DNA from: JAJTFW01 sp903922455
GTDB taxonomy: Bacteria; Bacteroidota; Bacteroidia; AKYH767-A; OLB10
Reading direction: 5' to 3'
Assembly: GCA_943329665.2 (NCBI GenBank)
Contig: CALQEU020000001.1
Coordinates: 124,001 to 188,000, forward strand
DNA: 64,000 nucleotides
The position numbers and the translations under genes were made by a program. The notes under the pieces were generated by a model, which had not been told where the DNA came from, made no database searches, and worked only from the letters and a program-made list of their open reading frames with translations. Below are positions 1 through 8,846 of the stretch, piece after piece; position 1 is the first letter of the stretch, and the number at the start of each line of letters is the position of its first letter.

Positions 1-355
1 GATTGAAAAAATGCTTGTCTTGAGCACGAAAAATAAATTTGGATGCAATGGAAATAAAAGCAGCCAACCCAATAATGCTATATTGGTCACATCTAAAAAG
101 TAAACAAAGACTAAGGGAAGAGATAAAAGCACTTTTTAGAGAGGAAATTGGAAGTTTAAGAAAGAAAATGCCAAAACTTTGAACGCTTAAAGCAACTAAA
201 AATGTTACGAAAATTTGTGTGGGTTCAATGGGCCATTTTAAACTGAAAATGCCTGTGAAAAGAAAGATGAGTAAGAAGCTTATTTGATAATGACGGGCAT
301 CCTTAGGAAAGGATTGGAGGGCTGTCAGCAACCCTGTACGGAGGTAAGTAATCAT
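1..355 (-). CDS. RnfD/NqrB/UnbU-like membrane protein (partial)
   Basis: Reading leftward from an ATG at 355, the frame stays open to the window edge, so only about 118 N-terminal residues are visible. Near the N-terminus is DARHYQISFLLIFL, and near the edge SKFIFRAQDKHFFN; paired HYQI and SKFxxR...KHxFN motifs are typical of the RnfD/NqrB family and of the related UnbU proteins. Hydrophobic stretches fit several membrane helices. Family members carry covalent flavin or move ions in Rnf/Nqr complexes, but the role of UnbU-type homologues is unclear. An in-frame ATG at 400 would add 15 residues. No other Rnf or Nqr subunit is next to it. Confidence 0.6.
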   Translation of the reverse strand, partial: MITYLRTGLLTALQSFPKDARHYQISFLLIFLFTGIFSLKWPIEPTQIFVTFLVALSVQSFGIFFLKLPISSLKSAFISSLSLCLLFRCDQYSIIGLAAFISIASKFIFRAQDKHFFN

Positions 356-538
356 ATTTAGAATTTTGGGTGAGAGATGTACCGCAAAAGCAAATTCCAT
401 ACGCTTAGGCAAAAAAAAAATTCCTTTTGAGCGATTAGAAACTCGATATCCCGTTTGCTTCGTTTAAATTAGCGACGAATTCTTTGCCTTATGGCGAATG
501 TCATCTATAAAAGAATTCTTAAACTCATCTAATAGATA

Positions 539-1786
539 ATGTTACTCCTTCGACTCATTAAAGAAAGCATCAGTATGGCTTGGTATGCTTTGGCTGTAAA
601 TAAGTTACGGACCTTTCTTTCTTTGTTAGGAGTCACCATCGGTATTTTTGCCATCATCACCGTATTTACTGCGGTGGATAGTATGGAGAGTAGTGTTAAA
701 GGTAGCGTTGAGAAATTAGGCAACAATGTAATTTATGTGCAAAAGTGGCCATGGGCTTTTGGTGGTGATTATCCGTGGTGGAAATATTGGCAGCGCCCAT
801 CACCTAACATCGATGAGTTGGATCAATTGAAAGATCGTTCTTCGCTGGCTGATGAAATGTGCTTTATAGCTTATCTAGGTAATCAAACTATAAAGTGGGA
901 AGGGAACAATGTTGAGGGTGTGGACATAAATTTAGTATCCCACGACTATCATCGAATTTCGGGATTTGATTTATCCGAAGGACGTTATTTTACAGAGTCT
1001 GAATCTTACGGTGGATATCCTGTTGCCATTATTGGCTTTGATGTAGCCGCTAATCTTTTTCCAGGACGCTCAGCTATGGATAAGACTATTGCAGTGAAAG
1101 GAAGAAAGACAAAGGTGGTTGGAGTATTTACGAAAGAAGGCACAAGTATCATTGGTAATTCAAAAGATAATTCCATTGTGTTGCCTGTAAACTACGGTAG
1201 AAAATTTATTGATATTAAAACAGAGCGTTCAGGACCCATGATTATGGTTCAAGCTAAACCATATGTTTCAAATCAAGAGTTGATGGATGAGTTGCGCGGA
1301 AACATGAGAAGTCTTCGACGCTTGCGTCCTATTGAAGACGATAACTTTGCTTTGAATGAAACGAAATTATTGTCGGCTCAAGTAGGTCAACTTTTTGGAA
1401 TGCTTTCGATAGTAGGCGGAATCATTGGTGGCTTTAGCATATTAGTAGGTGGATTCGGAATTGCAAATATTATGTTCGTTTCAGTGCGTGAACGAACACC
1501 CATCATCGGCATTCAAAAATCATTAGGTGCAAAAAATTATTTTATCCTCGTTCAGTTTTTAACGGAGTCTATTATCCTTTGTTTGTTTGGAGGAATACTA
1601 GGACTACTCCTTGTTTATCTTACCACCATCATCGCGGGATACAATGATTTTGATTTTACATTGACAACAGGAAACGCCATTTTAGGACTTGGTATTTCTG
1701 CAATCATCGGAATCGTTAGTGGATTGTTCCCAGCTGCCACCGCCGCCCGCCTCGATCCAGTAGAAGCAATTCGCTCGAATGGGTAG
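539..1786 (+). CDS. MacB/FtsX-type ABC transporter permease
   Basis: The protein has 415 residues. One membrane helix lies near residues 24-46 (LRTFLSLLGVTIGIFAIITV), followed by a large extracytoplasmic MacB_PCD-like domain. Three C-terminal helices follow from about residue 287, with the FtsX-family stretch GGFGIANIMFVSVRERTPIIG. This is the usual layout of MacB/LolC-type permeases, which work with an ATPase to drive export or lipoprotein processes from the periplasmic side. No ATPase gene is adjacent, so the partner must be elsewhere or this is an orphan permease. The substrate cannot be predicted. The stop codon lies inside the left arm of a 19-bp inverted repeat. Confidence 0.9.
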   Translation: MLLLRLIKESISMAWYALAVNKLRTFLSLLGVTIGIFAIITVFTAVDSMESSVKGSVEKLGNNVIYVQKWPWAFGGDYPWWKYWQRPSPNIDELDQLKDRSSLADEMCFIAYLGNQTIKWEGNNVEGVDINLVSHDYHRISGFDLSEGRYFTESESYGGYPVAIIGFDVAANLFPGRSAMDKTIAVKGRKTKVVGVFTKEGTSIIGNSKDNSIVLPVNYGRKFIDIKTERSGPMIMVQAKPYVSNQELMDELRGNMRSLRRLRPIEDDNFALNETKLLSAQVGQLFGMLSIVGGIIGGFSILVGGFGIANIMFVSVRERTPIIGIQKSLGAKNYFILVQFLTESIILCLFGGILGLLLVYLTTIIAGYNDFDFTLTTGNAILGLGISAIIGIVSGLFPAATAARLDPVEAIRSNG

Positions 1787-1878
1787 TTGATTTGGTTGTT
1801 AGTTTTTAGTTGTTGGATTTTTTCTACAACTATTCGCGAATCCTCGCGACAAAACAGTCAACAACCAAATCAACTACC
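1782..1878. repeat. 19-bp perfect inverted repeat after macB-like gene
   Basis: The arms at 1782-1800 and 1860-1878 are exact reverse complements (left arm begins GGTAGTTGATTTGG). Between them is a smaller self-complementary core, TTCGCGAATCCTCGCGA, whose reverse complement resembles a core in the intergenic repeat after trpS (18750-18765). The left arm includes the stop codon of the permease gene. The right arm continues into A/C-rich text made of ACCAAC-like words up to 1920. There is no T-run, so a standard terminator is not obvious. Confidence 0.7.
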
Positions 1879-1914
1879 AAACCAGCAACCAAACCAAACA
1901 CTAAAAACTAATAA

Positions 1915-2277
1915 CTAACAAGGAGTAGATTGAATTATCTTTTTCTTGTAAGTATGAAGCATTGCTTGAATTTGATTTAACATCTGAGCAATTGTTGAAA
2001 AATCACTCTGTTCTATTAATTTAACTTTATTTGCAATTATGAGCTGAGTTTCAAGTTCGAAACTAGAGCCAATTGCGATGGATAAAAAATGTGCAAATTC
2101 CTTTTGAGATTTTCGTGAACTGCCTTCAGCAATATTTGATGGGATTGAAATAGAGGAACGTCTTATTTGACTCGTTAGACTATATTTTTCTTCGTGTGGG
2201 AATTTAACGGTCAAAAAATAAATTTGTTCAATAAGTTGTAAACTAAGTTGCCAAACATTGAGATTTCTGAAATTCAT
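1915..2277 (-). CDS. Four-helix-bundle protein, 23S rRNA-IVP family
   Basis: A 120-residue protein with the family signature: NLNVWQLSLQLIEQIY at the N-terminus, then LTSQIRRSSISIPSNIAEGS and FAHFLSIAIGSSFELETQL. This family (TIGR02436-like) was first seen inside intervening sequences of 23S rRNA genes but is common as a free-standing gene in Bacteroidota; here no rRNA is nearby. The molecular function is unknown. I chose the ATG at 2277, giving MNFRNLNVW as in relatives; an in-frame TTG at 2289 would add four residues. It is flanked on both sides by A/C-rich repeats, which is typical of mobile or recently inserted small genes, but no element ends were seen. Confidence 0.85.
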   Translation of the reverse strand: MNFRNLNVWQLSLQLIEQIYFLTVKFPHEEKYSLTSQIRRSSISIPSNIAEGSSRKSQKEFAHFLSIAIGSSFELETQLIIANKVKLIEQSDFSTIAQMLNQIQAMLHTYKKKIIQSTPC

Positions 2278-2389
2278 TTTTTTTTGCAAACCTCATAATA
2301 ATATTTTACTTACTCGTAAATAAACGAATACAACCATTTACAAATACTTAATTGATTCTTGATTTCAGATATTTTAAGTGCTAACACCT

Positions 2390-2536
2390 TAGAGCGAGCC
2401 TCGTGACTAATAAACCAGCCAACCACCTACAGAAAAATCTATCAACTAACAACCAATAACTAACATCTAGTAACTACCCTCCAGCATCTAACAACCAGCA
2501 TCTAACAACCAACAACCAACAACCAAAATCCAACCA
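2390..2536. repeat. A/C-rich ACCAAC-type intergenic low-complexity repeat
   Basis: Most of this stretch is built from variants of words such as CTAACAACCAGCATCTAA and AACAACCAAC. The same vocabulary occurs at 1860-1920, and on the opposite strand at 18714-18780 after trpS. It has no open frame of note. It lies between the terminator of the FG-GAP gene and the four-helix-bundle gene. I infer non-coding dispersed repeat sequence. Confidence 0.55.
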
Positions 2537-2566
2537 CAAAAAAGGGAAGCCGAATGAACGACTCCC
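2537..2566 (-). terminator. Rho-independent terminator of the FG-GAP/ASPIC gene
   Basis: On the minus strand, GGGAGTCG and CGGCTTCCC pair around a TTCATT loop, with one bulged base and one wobble, and are followed directly by a run of seven or so T residues. It begins 22 nt after the stop codon of the leftward gene ending at 2589. Confidence 0.7.
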
Positions 2567-2588
2567 CTCTATTTAAAGGTTGATTAGA

Positions 2589-5435
2589 TTAATACTTCAC
2601 TAGCTTTTGTTGGAAGCTATTTCCTGCTTGAATAAATTCTACTTGATAAATTCCTGCAGGTAATGATTGCACTGAAACGGTATTATTTATTTCTTGAATT
2701 GCATGTTTGTTCACCAATCTACCCGTAGCATCATAAATATTCATTTGAGCTGGAGTTGTTTTTTCAAGTTTGATGTTGATGATATCACCCGTTGGATTTG
2801 GATACATACTAATTCCACTTGCTTGTAAATTTGGTAAGCCCACTGAAATATCTACAGAAACTTGAACTAAGTTACTGCTACAAGAGAATCCAGGTTTCTC
2901 AACACTCCAATCATAGAAATAATAGAAATATTGTGAACCAAAATTATTTCCAGTGATTGAAACCGCATCATTGATGGTATAAGGATAAACGGATCCTGAT
3001 GATGTTCTTTTGAGACGAGGTCCGGCAGATCCCCAATTCGCAGTGTTGACACTGTCATTGGTTATTAAGCGATATCCTGTTCCAGGAGTTAATGCGAAAT
3101 TTAAATTTACAATTTGAGAATCGGGTGCAATAGCTACATCTAGATATTGTAATAAGACATCTTGATTATCGCGCAATTCAATTCTTCTGGTAAAGGAGGA
3201 ATCTGTATAAACTTTAACGGATAACAAAGTACATGCTTTTTCTACATCAAAGTAAACGATAGCATTGGTTCCATTCGAACTACTATATAAGTTAGTACCT
3301 GTATGTGAGAATCTTCCTGTATTAAATATTCCTGAGTTATAAGTTTCGTTATTCTCAACCCAGAAATTAGTAAGTCCCGTAATTACAGGAGTAACATAAC
3401 TTGGTCCGGTTCCTACTAATGAAGTTCCTGCTGCATCATCATACCAATTTAAGTCAGTACCTGTAGCTGTTAATGTTGTGCTTGCAGAAGATGGAATAGT
3501 GACATTGGTATTGGTCACTGCATCCGGAACAATATGTGCCGTTACCACTACTGAATTGACAGAGGTGAATTGTGCGCAATAACCTTGTATCGTTAATGAA
3601 TACGTTCCAGAAACAGTAGCGCTTACATTTTGTGTTGTTGATCCATCCGACCATAAATAAGAAACTAGTCCCGCAGGAGCCACTAAATCAACTGCTGTTC
3701 CATTACAAACTTCAGTTTCGCCCGTTGCACTGATGGTAGGTGTTTGATCAGGATTTTCGTCGATAACGAAAGTAGGAGATATACCTACGCAGTTGTTTCC
3801 AGCAGTGCTTACCATTACATTGTATTCACCACCTGTTGTAACAGTAATAGATTGTGTAGTGCTGTTATCACTCCATAAATAATTGAGTCCAGCAGTTGCG
3901 GTTAATGTCTCCGTGCTTCCTATGCAAATAAATGGAGCAGCTTGACTATACGAAACCGTTGGTGCTGGAGAAACGCAATCATTTTCAATAATTTTTATGA
4001 ATTGATCAACGGCAGGATTCACTAACGTTTGTGTGATCCCACTTGGGAATCTTACAACGATTGAATCAATGGTTGTAACCGATCCCATTCCGAAATGTAA
4101 CATGGAAGAATTACAAGTTCCATAATTTTCTCCTGCACGAACTTCTCTAATTTGATTTCCTAAAGAACTATACACGGTTGCTCTTGCTCCAATGGCACCT
4201 TTATTACTTACCGTTCCAATTAAGTTTAAGGTAACAAAGTGATTGTTGTTGTTCGTGGAGTTCATCCAAATTACGTCATCTATATTAGTTGGATTCGTAT
4301 AAATGGTTGCATAGCCACCATAGATATCTATTTTACCATCATGGTTTAAATCGCCAATAGCAAATGATTCCATTTTGTTGGAATCAAAAAGCCCTTCCAT
4401 TTTGGTAAATGTTTTGTCTCCGTTGTTTCTAAAAAATCTGCTACTTGAACCAGTTATGATCATATCAACATATCCATCATTATCGAAATCTTCAAATGCA
4501 CTTTCAATGGGAGTAATATCAGTAATATCAAAACCCGTTGAAGCAGTAATGTCGGTATAATGACCAGTACCATCGTTTTCTAAAATCTGGCTCTCGTGAT
4601 CATGATTGGTAAGCAATAAATCTAAGTCAGCATCATTATCAATGTCACCAAAAGAAGCTGTCCACGACTGCCATCCAACGTTGATTCCATAAGCTGCAGC
4701 GTTTTCTGTAAAATTATTATTGCCGTCATTTTCAAATAGTACGTTTATTCTTCTTCCATCCGTAGGACTAGTAACACCTTGTCTGCATTTTGCAATGTAT
4801 AAATCTAAATCACCATCGTTGTCAAAGTCAGTCCAAACACTGCCGTAATTTCCAGAATCATCAGTAGAAGTAACATCAAAATTCATCGTTGTAAAAGATT
4901 CGGTCAATCCTCCAGCACCATCATTCAAATAGATGTGGCTTTGTGCATTGTCATCACAAACAAAAAGATCAATCCATCCATCATTATTGAAATCACCAGC
5001 GGTAATATTTTGAACGAAGTAACCTGAATTTGGCAAACTAATCATACTGCCCATTGCCCCATTCGCATCGGTCATAAATATTCGTAATGCTGGACCACCA
5101 GCACCTGCAATCACGTCTAAATAACCATTGTGATCTAAATCAGTGGTTAGCATTCCCCATGACCATCCAGATGTACTGCTAAATGTACCAATTGAAATGT
5201 TTTGAAACGTTGCATTCGTTCTTTGAACTTCAATATTCGCAATGCGTCCATCATCTAAACGGATGATATCATCCAAACCATCAAAATTCCAATCTGCAAT
5301 CGCCATCGTGCAGCCACTATGGAAATTACTGTTTATTAATTTTGTGTTTTTGTTTTTAAAACTGATTTGCGCTTCTACATTGCCCACAAGAATGACTAGC
5401 AAAATAGGAAGCACGATTTGGTAAATTTTTTTCAT
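2589..5435 (-). CDS. Secreted FG-GAP/ASPIC-UnbV protein with T9SS sorting domain
   Basis: 948 residues. A signal peptide (residues 1-22, ending NVEA) is followed by a beta-propeller-like region, residues about 40-385, with seven calcium-loop motifs of the form DxxxDGxxD, for example DFNNDGWIDL, DFDNDGDLDL and DLNHDGKIDI. An ASPIC/UnbV domain follows, roughly 395-485 (GAIGARATVY, FGMGS, VVRFPSG). Ig-like, Thr/Val-rich segments fill the middle. The last 75 residues (SMYPNPTGDIINI ... GIYQVEF ... KLVKY) are a type A T9SS sorting domain. I infer a cell-surface or released adhesin or scaffold protein; the ligand is unknown. A terminator lies just downstream. It is one of four T9SS cargo genes in the window, though no secretion machinery genes are present. 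Confidence 0.9.
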   Translation of the reverse strand: MKKIYQIVLPILLVILVGNVEAQISFKNKNTKLINSNFHSGCTMAIADWNFDGLDDIIRLDDGRIANIEVQRTNATFQNISIGTFSSTSGWSWGMLTTDLDHNGYLDVIAGAGGPALRIFMTDANGAMGSMISLPNSGYFVQNITAGDFNNDGWIDLFVCDDNAQSHIYLNDGAGGLTESFTTMNFDVTSTDDSGNYGSVWTDFDNDGDLDLYIAKCRQGVTSPTDGRRINVLFENDGNNNFTENAAAYGINVGWQSWTASFGDIDNDADLDLLLTNHDHESQILENDGTGHYTDITASTGFDITDITPIESAFEDFDNDGYVDMIITGSSSRFFRNNGDKTFTKMEGLFDSNKMESFAIGDLNHDGKIDIYGGYATIYTNPTNIDDVIWMNSTNNNNHFVTLNLIGTVSNKGAIGARATVYSSLGNQIREVRAGENYGTCNSSMLHFGMGSVTTIDSIVVRFPSGITQTLVNPAVDQFIKIIENDCVSPAPTVSYSQAAPFICIGSTETLTATAGLNYLWSDNSTTQSITVTTGGEYNVMVSTAGNNCVGISPTFVIDENPDQTPTISATGETEVCNGTAVDLVAPAGLVSYLWSDGSTTQNVSATVSGTYSLTIQGYCAQFTSVNSVVVTAHIVPDAVTNTNVTIPSSASTTLTATGTDLNWYDDAAGTSLVGTGPSYVTPVITGLTNFWVENNETYNSGIFNTGRFSHTGTNLYSSSNGTNAIVYFDVEKACTLLSVKVYTDSSFTRRIELRDNQDVLLQYLDVAIAPDSQIVNLNFALTPGTGYRLITNDSVNTANWGSAGPRLKRTSSGSVYPYTINDAVSITGNNFGSQYFYYFYDWSVEKPGFSCSSNLVQVSVDISVGLPNLQASGISMYPNPTGDIINIKLEKTTPAQMNIYDATGRLVNKHAIQEINNTVSVQSLPAGIYQVEFIQAGNSFQQKLVKY

Positions 5436-5566
5436 TGATTTGTGTTGATTAGATTAATGGAAGGGATTATTTTGTAGTATGTATATTTAGCAATATTTTT
5501 GATTGAAGAATGGAGCAGAATTAAATTTTATGTATTCAGTGGTCTTTATTCTATTACCTTCTCTAA

Positions 5567-7501
5567 CTATAGCCTCACAATTTTTTTAAGCGATTTTTTT
5601 CCGTTTTTTGTGCATACAAGGTAGTAAATCCCTTTGGATACTGGAAGTGTTACTGAAATGCCATTACTACTTCTTTGTATAGTGCAAGTTAATCTTTGTC
5701 CTGAGGGGGTAAAAAGGCTTAATTCGGTATTTGACGGCATGCCCTGTATATAGATGATGCCTTCAGAATTTGGGTTAGGTCCTATTTTGATTTCACTTAA
5801 AGTAATATTCTCTAATCCTACCGGAATGAGAACATTGTTTATTGTATTTGATTTTACCAAGATGGGTGCTTTGTTCGCATTGGCATACATCGATAAAAAG
5901 GTATCTATTTCTGCTGATGAAAAGTTTTTCATTTCATCTAAAAAGGCCGGCGGTAATGTTTGATAGAAAACATTTACTTCAACTGTTAAGTTGCCATTGT
6001 AACCACCTAACGGAAGATGGTAATGAATGATATCATGTCCTTTTCCTTCGATACCAGCTGTCTTGTTAAAATCAACATCGGTGAGCGCATCTCCAACAAT
6101 GGCACACGTATCATAAGCCGAATGAAGTGTTGTAAATCCTTTAGGCGGAAGGCGATTGTCTTTTAAAGGAGCAGAAGCTCTTTCTAATACCGTCGTTTTA
6201 TTCCCGTTCAAATCACCCATGACCATTTCGTAAATTTGTGTTTGATTGGATGAGTTGATGAAATCATGATGGATCTCAAATGGAGTAGCAATATTTTTTA
6301 CTTCAAAATCATTGTCGAAAATTCCACTAGAGAATAATGTGTCTCCGTTTGCTTTTAAAGCGACAAATTGTACTACGGCTCTTCGTGATGGATATCCACT
6401 CGGAAATTTATGTCCCGCTTTGTTTTTTAATTGAATGCTGAAATAAGCAGTATCATTCCAGGTAGAATCATATTGACTAATTAAATCTAATGTCTGAAAT
6501 TTTAATAATTCTGTATTTACTTTCAGTGTCGAATCAAATCTACTGTCAAGCGCAGAAACACCTAAGCTCACTTTATTATCCTTGATCAATTGCACCATGA
6601 AATTGTTCGCTCCAGAAAACGTATGTAAGTTAAAAGGAGTTCTTCCAGGAAGCGCAGTATACCCATTGGCGATCTTGATGGGATCTTCAATTTTTGGCAT
6701 GTGGCACGTTTGACATGTAGCCATTTCTACCAATGGATAATCAGAATTTAAGTATTCATGATAAGTAGCTTGTTCTACAAAAGTAGTTCCGGTTGGTACA
6801 CCAATTAAATCAACGGTATTCGATATGAGCGTATGGCAGGGTGAACAAGTTTTGCTTTCACTAATATGGGGGCTATACGCAGGCGTTATACCTACATACA
6901 ATTGCATCGGTCCCACCATCGGAGTGGTGAAGGGGCCATAAACTACTCTGTTGGTGTCGTAAGGAAGATGTCCTGTGAAGAGTGAACCTAAGCTTGCAGA
7001 GTCCTTCACACCGTGACAACCATGACAAGAAACTCCTGATTTCCCCAACGAATCGATGCTAAGATCAGCTAACGTATAATGTGGTTGTCCTTTGTAAAAA
7101 GCAGTGTAATGTCCAAGCGGAGCATGACACTTAGTGCATAGCGTTTGTAATTCTAAGGAGTTTGCTGGATTCACTAAAATTTCGTGACTCACTTTCGCTC
7201 TCCAAAAAGGATCTACTGCTGATAAGGCCATCATACTCGTTTCCCAATCATCATACAAATTCACATCCATTCCATTGGCATCTACATTGGCCAATCCTAA
7301 TGAATCGAATCCATGACAACCTTTGCAGTTTTGTGGAATAGAAAAATATTGACCAGAATCAAGAGGTGGCATAAAATGCAATTTGAAGAAAGAAATTTCT
7401 TCAGCAGAATGAAATGCCTCATGTGTATTCCCCACAAATGCCGATCGTAAAAACAGGATCACTGTCATCACTAGGAAGAGAACCGTAAATTTATTTTTCA
7501 T
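5567..7501 (-). CDS. Pentahaem c-type cytochrome with T9SS sorting tail
   Basis: 644 residues with an N-terminal membrane/signal segment (residues 5-24). Five haem-binding CxxCH motifs are present at about residues 59 (CKGCH), 122 (CTKCH), 159 (CHGCH), 219 (CSPCH) and 263 (CQTCH). A beta-rich region follows to about 560, with histidines that could serve as distal haem ligands. The C-terminus, from KIGPNPNSEGIIYI to GIYYLVC and KKIVRL, looks like a type A T9SS sorting domain. Haems are attached in the periplasm, so secretion through T9SS would put a folded multihaem electron carrier on the cell surface. The substrate or electron partner is unknown. The next gene downstream is the FG-GAP T9SS cargo gene, 131 bp away. 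Confidence 0.88.
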   Translation of the reverse strand: MKNKFTVLFLVMTVILFLRSAFVGNTHEAFHSAEEISFFKLHFMPPLDSGQYFSIPQNCKGCHGFDSLGLANVDANGMDVNLYDDWETSMMALSAVDPFWRAKVSHEILVNPANSLELQTLCTKCHAPLGHYTAFYKGQPHYTLADLSIDSLGKSGVSCHGCHGVKDSASLGSLFTGHLPYDTNRVVYGPFTTPMVGPMQLYVGITPAYSPHISESKTCSPCHTLISNTVDLIGVPTGTTFVEQATYHEYLNSDYPLVEMATCQTCHMPKIEDPIKIANGYTALPGRTPFNLHTFSGANNFMVQLIKDNKVSLGVSALDSRFDSTLKVNTELLKFQTLDLISQYDSTWNDTAYFSIQLKNKAGHKFPSGYPSRRAVVQFVALKANGDTLFSSGIFDNDFEVKNIATPFEIHHDFINSSNQTQIYEMVMGDLNGNKTTVLERASAPLKDNRLPPKGFTTLHSAYDTCAIVGDALTDVDFNKTAGIEGKGHDIIHYHLPLGGYNGNLTVEVNVFYQTLPPAFLDEMKNFSSAEIDTFLSMYANANKAPILVKSNTINNVLIPVGLENITLSEIKIGPNPNSEGIIYIQGMPSNTELSLFTPSGQRLTCTIQRSSNGISVTLPVSKGIYYLVCTKNGKKSLKKIVRL

Positions 7502-7683
7502 TTTGGAGTGCCAAAAAAGTCACTTGTGTGGAGTGCTTTTTCGTACGTCCAAATTAGGAGAATTTTATTTAACGTCCAAATGAAAAATTAGGAAATTCAT
7601 CCCTTAAAAGGAATTCCTGTTTTTGTTGTAGCTCACAAGTGTTGTATGATCAATAGCGTAGCTCTTTGAGCCTAAAAGCAGTT

Positions 7684-8730
7684 TTAGTTCCAACTCTTCC
7701 AGTTATGCTTATCCATGGATTTTACAGCATTTACCAAGAGGTCGATGCAGTTCTGGATATCCGTTTTGTCAGCCATTTCAATGACTTGATGAATGTGTCG
7801 AGTTGGAATACTGATGGCACCTGCAATAGAGCCCGTTTTCCCATTTCGCTGAATTCCGGCGGTATCGGTTCCTCCCGCAGGAAGAATTTCGGGTTGCCAT
7901 TTAATTTTGTTTTTATCGGCTGTGTTTTTCAAAAATTCAACCATGCGAGTATCGCAAATAGTGCTCGAATCCATGATTTTTATTCCCGCCCCTTTTCCAA
8001 GTTCTGTCACCATCTCGTGTGGACGAGCTCCAGGAGTATCAAAAGCTATTGTAGTATCGATATTGATTCCGAAATCAGGGTCGATATGATGCGCTGCTAC
8101 CGATGCTCCGCGTAATCCTACTTCTTCTTGTACCGTGAAGCTGGCGTAAAAATCATAGGGAATCTTTCCTTTCAACTTGCGTAATGCTTCAATCAAAATA
8201 AAAACAGAAACTCTATTGTCAATCGATTTGCAATTCACACAATTGCCCATCTCTATCATTTCACGCTGACGCGTCACTGGATTTCCTATCGAAATTATTT
8301 TTTCCACTTTCGCTTTCGGCAGGCCTAAATCAATATAAAAATCGCCTATTTGAGGAGCTTTATTTTTCTCTTCCGGACTCATTAAATGAATCGGTTTTGA
8401 ACCCATCACACCAATCAAATCTTCCTTTCCATGCACAATCACACGTTGAGCGGTGAGTGTTTTGGGATCAAATCCACCCAATGTATGAAAGCGTAAAAAT
8501 CCTTTGTCATCAATATGAGTAACGATGAATCCAATCTCATCCATATGAGCCGCCGCCATGATTTTCATCTTGCTTTGCCCTTTCTTTAAGCCGATCAAAT
8601 TTCCCATTTTGTCGATGGAAACTTCGTCACATAATGGCTTTATTTCTTTTAAAATAAGATCTCTTACTTTGGATTCATGTCCAGGAGCGCCTGGTGTTTC
8701 ACAAATTAATTTTAATAATGCTAAATTCAT
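7684..8730 (-). CDS. M42-family metallo-aminopeptidase (FrvX-like)
   Basis: 348 residues, the normal length for M42 glutamyl/deblocking aminopeptidases, which are cytosolic di-metal enzymes that trim peptides. Visible motifs: MAAAHMDEIGFIV (metal ligand His62 and Asp64), SIDNRVSVFI, FTVQEEVGLRGA (catalytic Glu and metal Glu), INIDTTIAFDTPGA, PAGGTDTAGIQ and SIPTRHIHQ (metal-ligand His). All expected ligands seem present. The start MNLALLKLICETPGAPGHE matches the family. A TAAATTTA element 7 nt before the ATG may be its -7 box. It stands alone between the cytochrome and pyruvate kinase genes. Confidence 0.93.
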   Translation of the reverse strand: MNLALLKLICETPGAPGHESKVRDLILKEIKPLCDEVSIDKMGNLIGLKKGQSKMKIMAAAHMDEIGFIVTHIDDKGFLRFHTLGGFDPKTLTAQRVIVHGKEDLIGVMGSKPIHLMSPEEKNKAPQIGDFYIDLGLPKAKVEKIISIGNPVTRQREMIEMGNCVNCKSIDNRVSVFILIEALRKLKGKIPYDFYASFTVQEEVGLRGASVAAHHIDPDFGINIDTTIAFDTPGARPHEMVTELGKGAGIKIMDSSTICDTRMVEFLKNTADKNKIKWQPEILPAGGTDTAGIQRNGKTGSIAGAISIPTRHIHQVIEMADKTDIQNCIDLLVNAVKSMDKHNWKSWN

Positions 8731-8846
8731 ATACCGGTAAATTTAAGAGTACTAAAATAGATTAAATTAATGAAATGATAAAGTACGGTGAATGTAGTTC
8801 TGATAATTTTCTGTCGGATTTTTCTAAGAAATCAGACCGCGCACCC

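Noticed and set aside
529..726. Minus-strand frame under the MacB-like gene
   Set aside because: It lies opposite a well-supported gene and has no recognisable features.
1915..2277. 23S rRNA intervening sequence
   Set aside because: The protein family is named for such insertions, but no rRNA sequence surrounds it.
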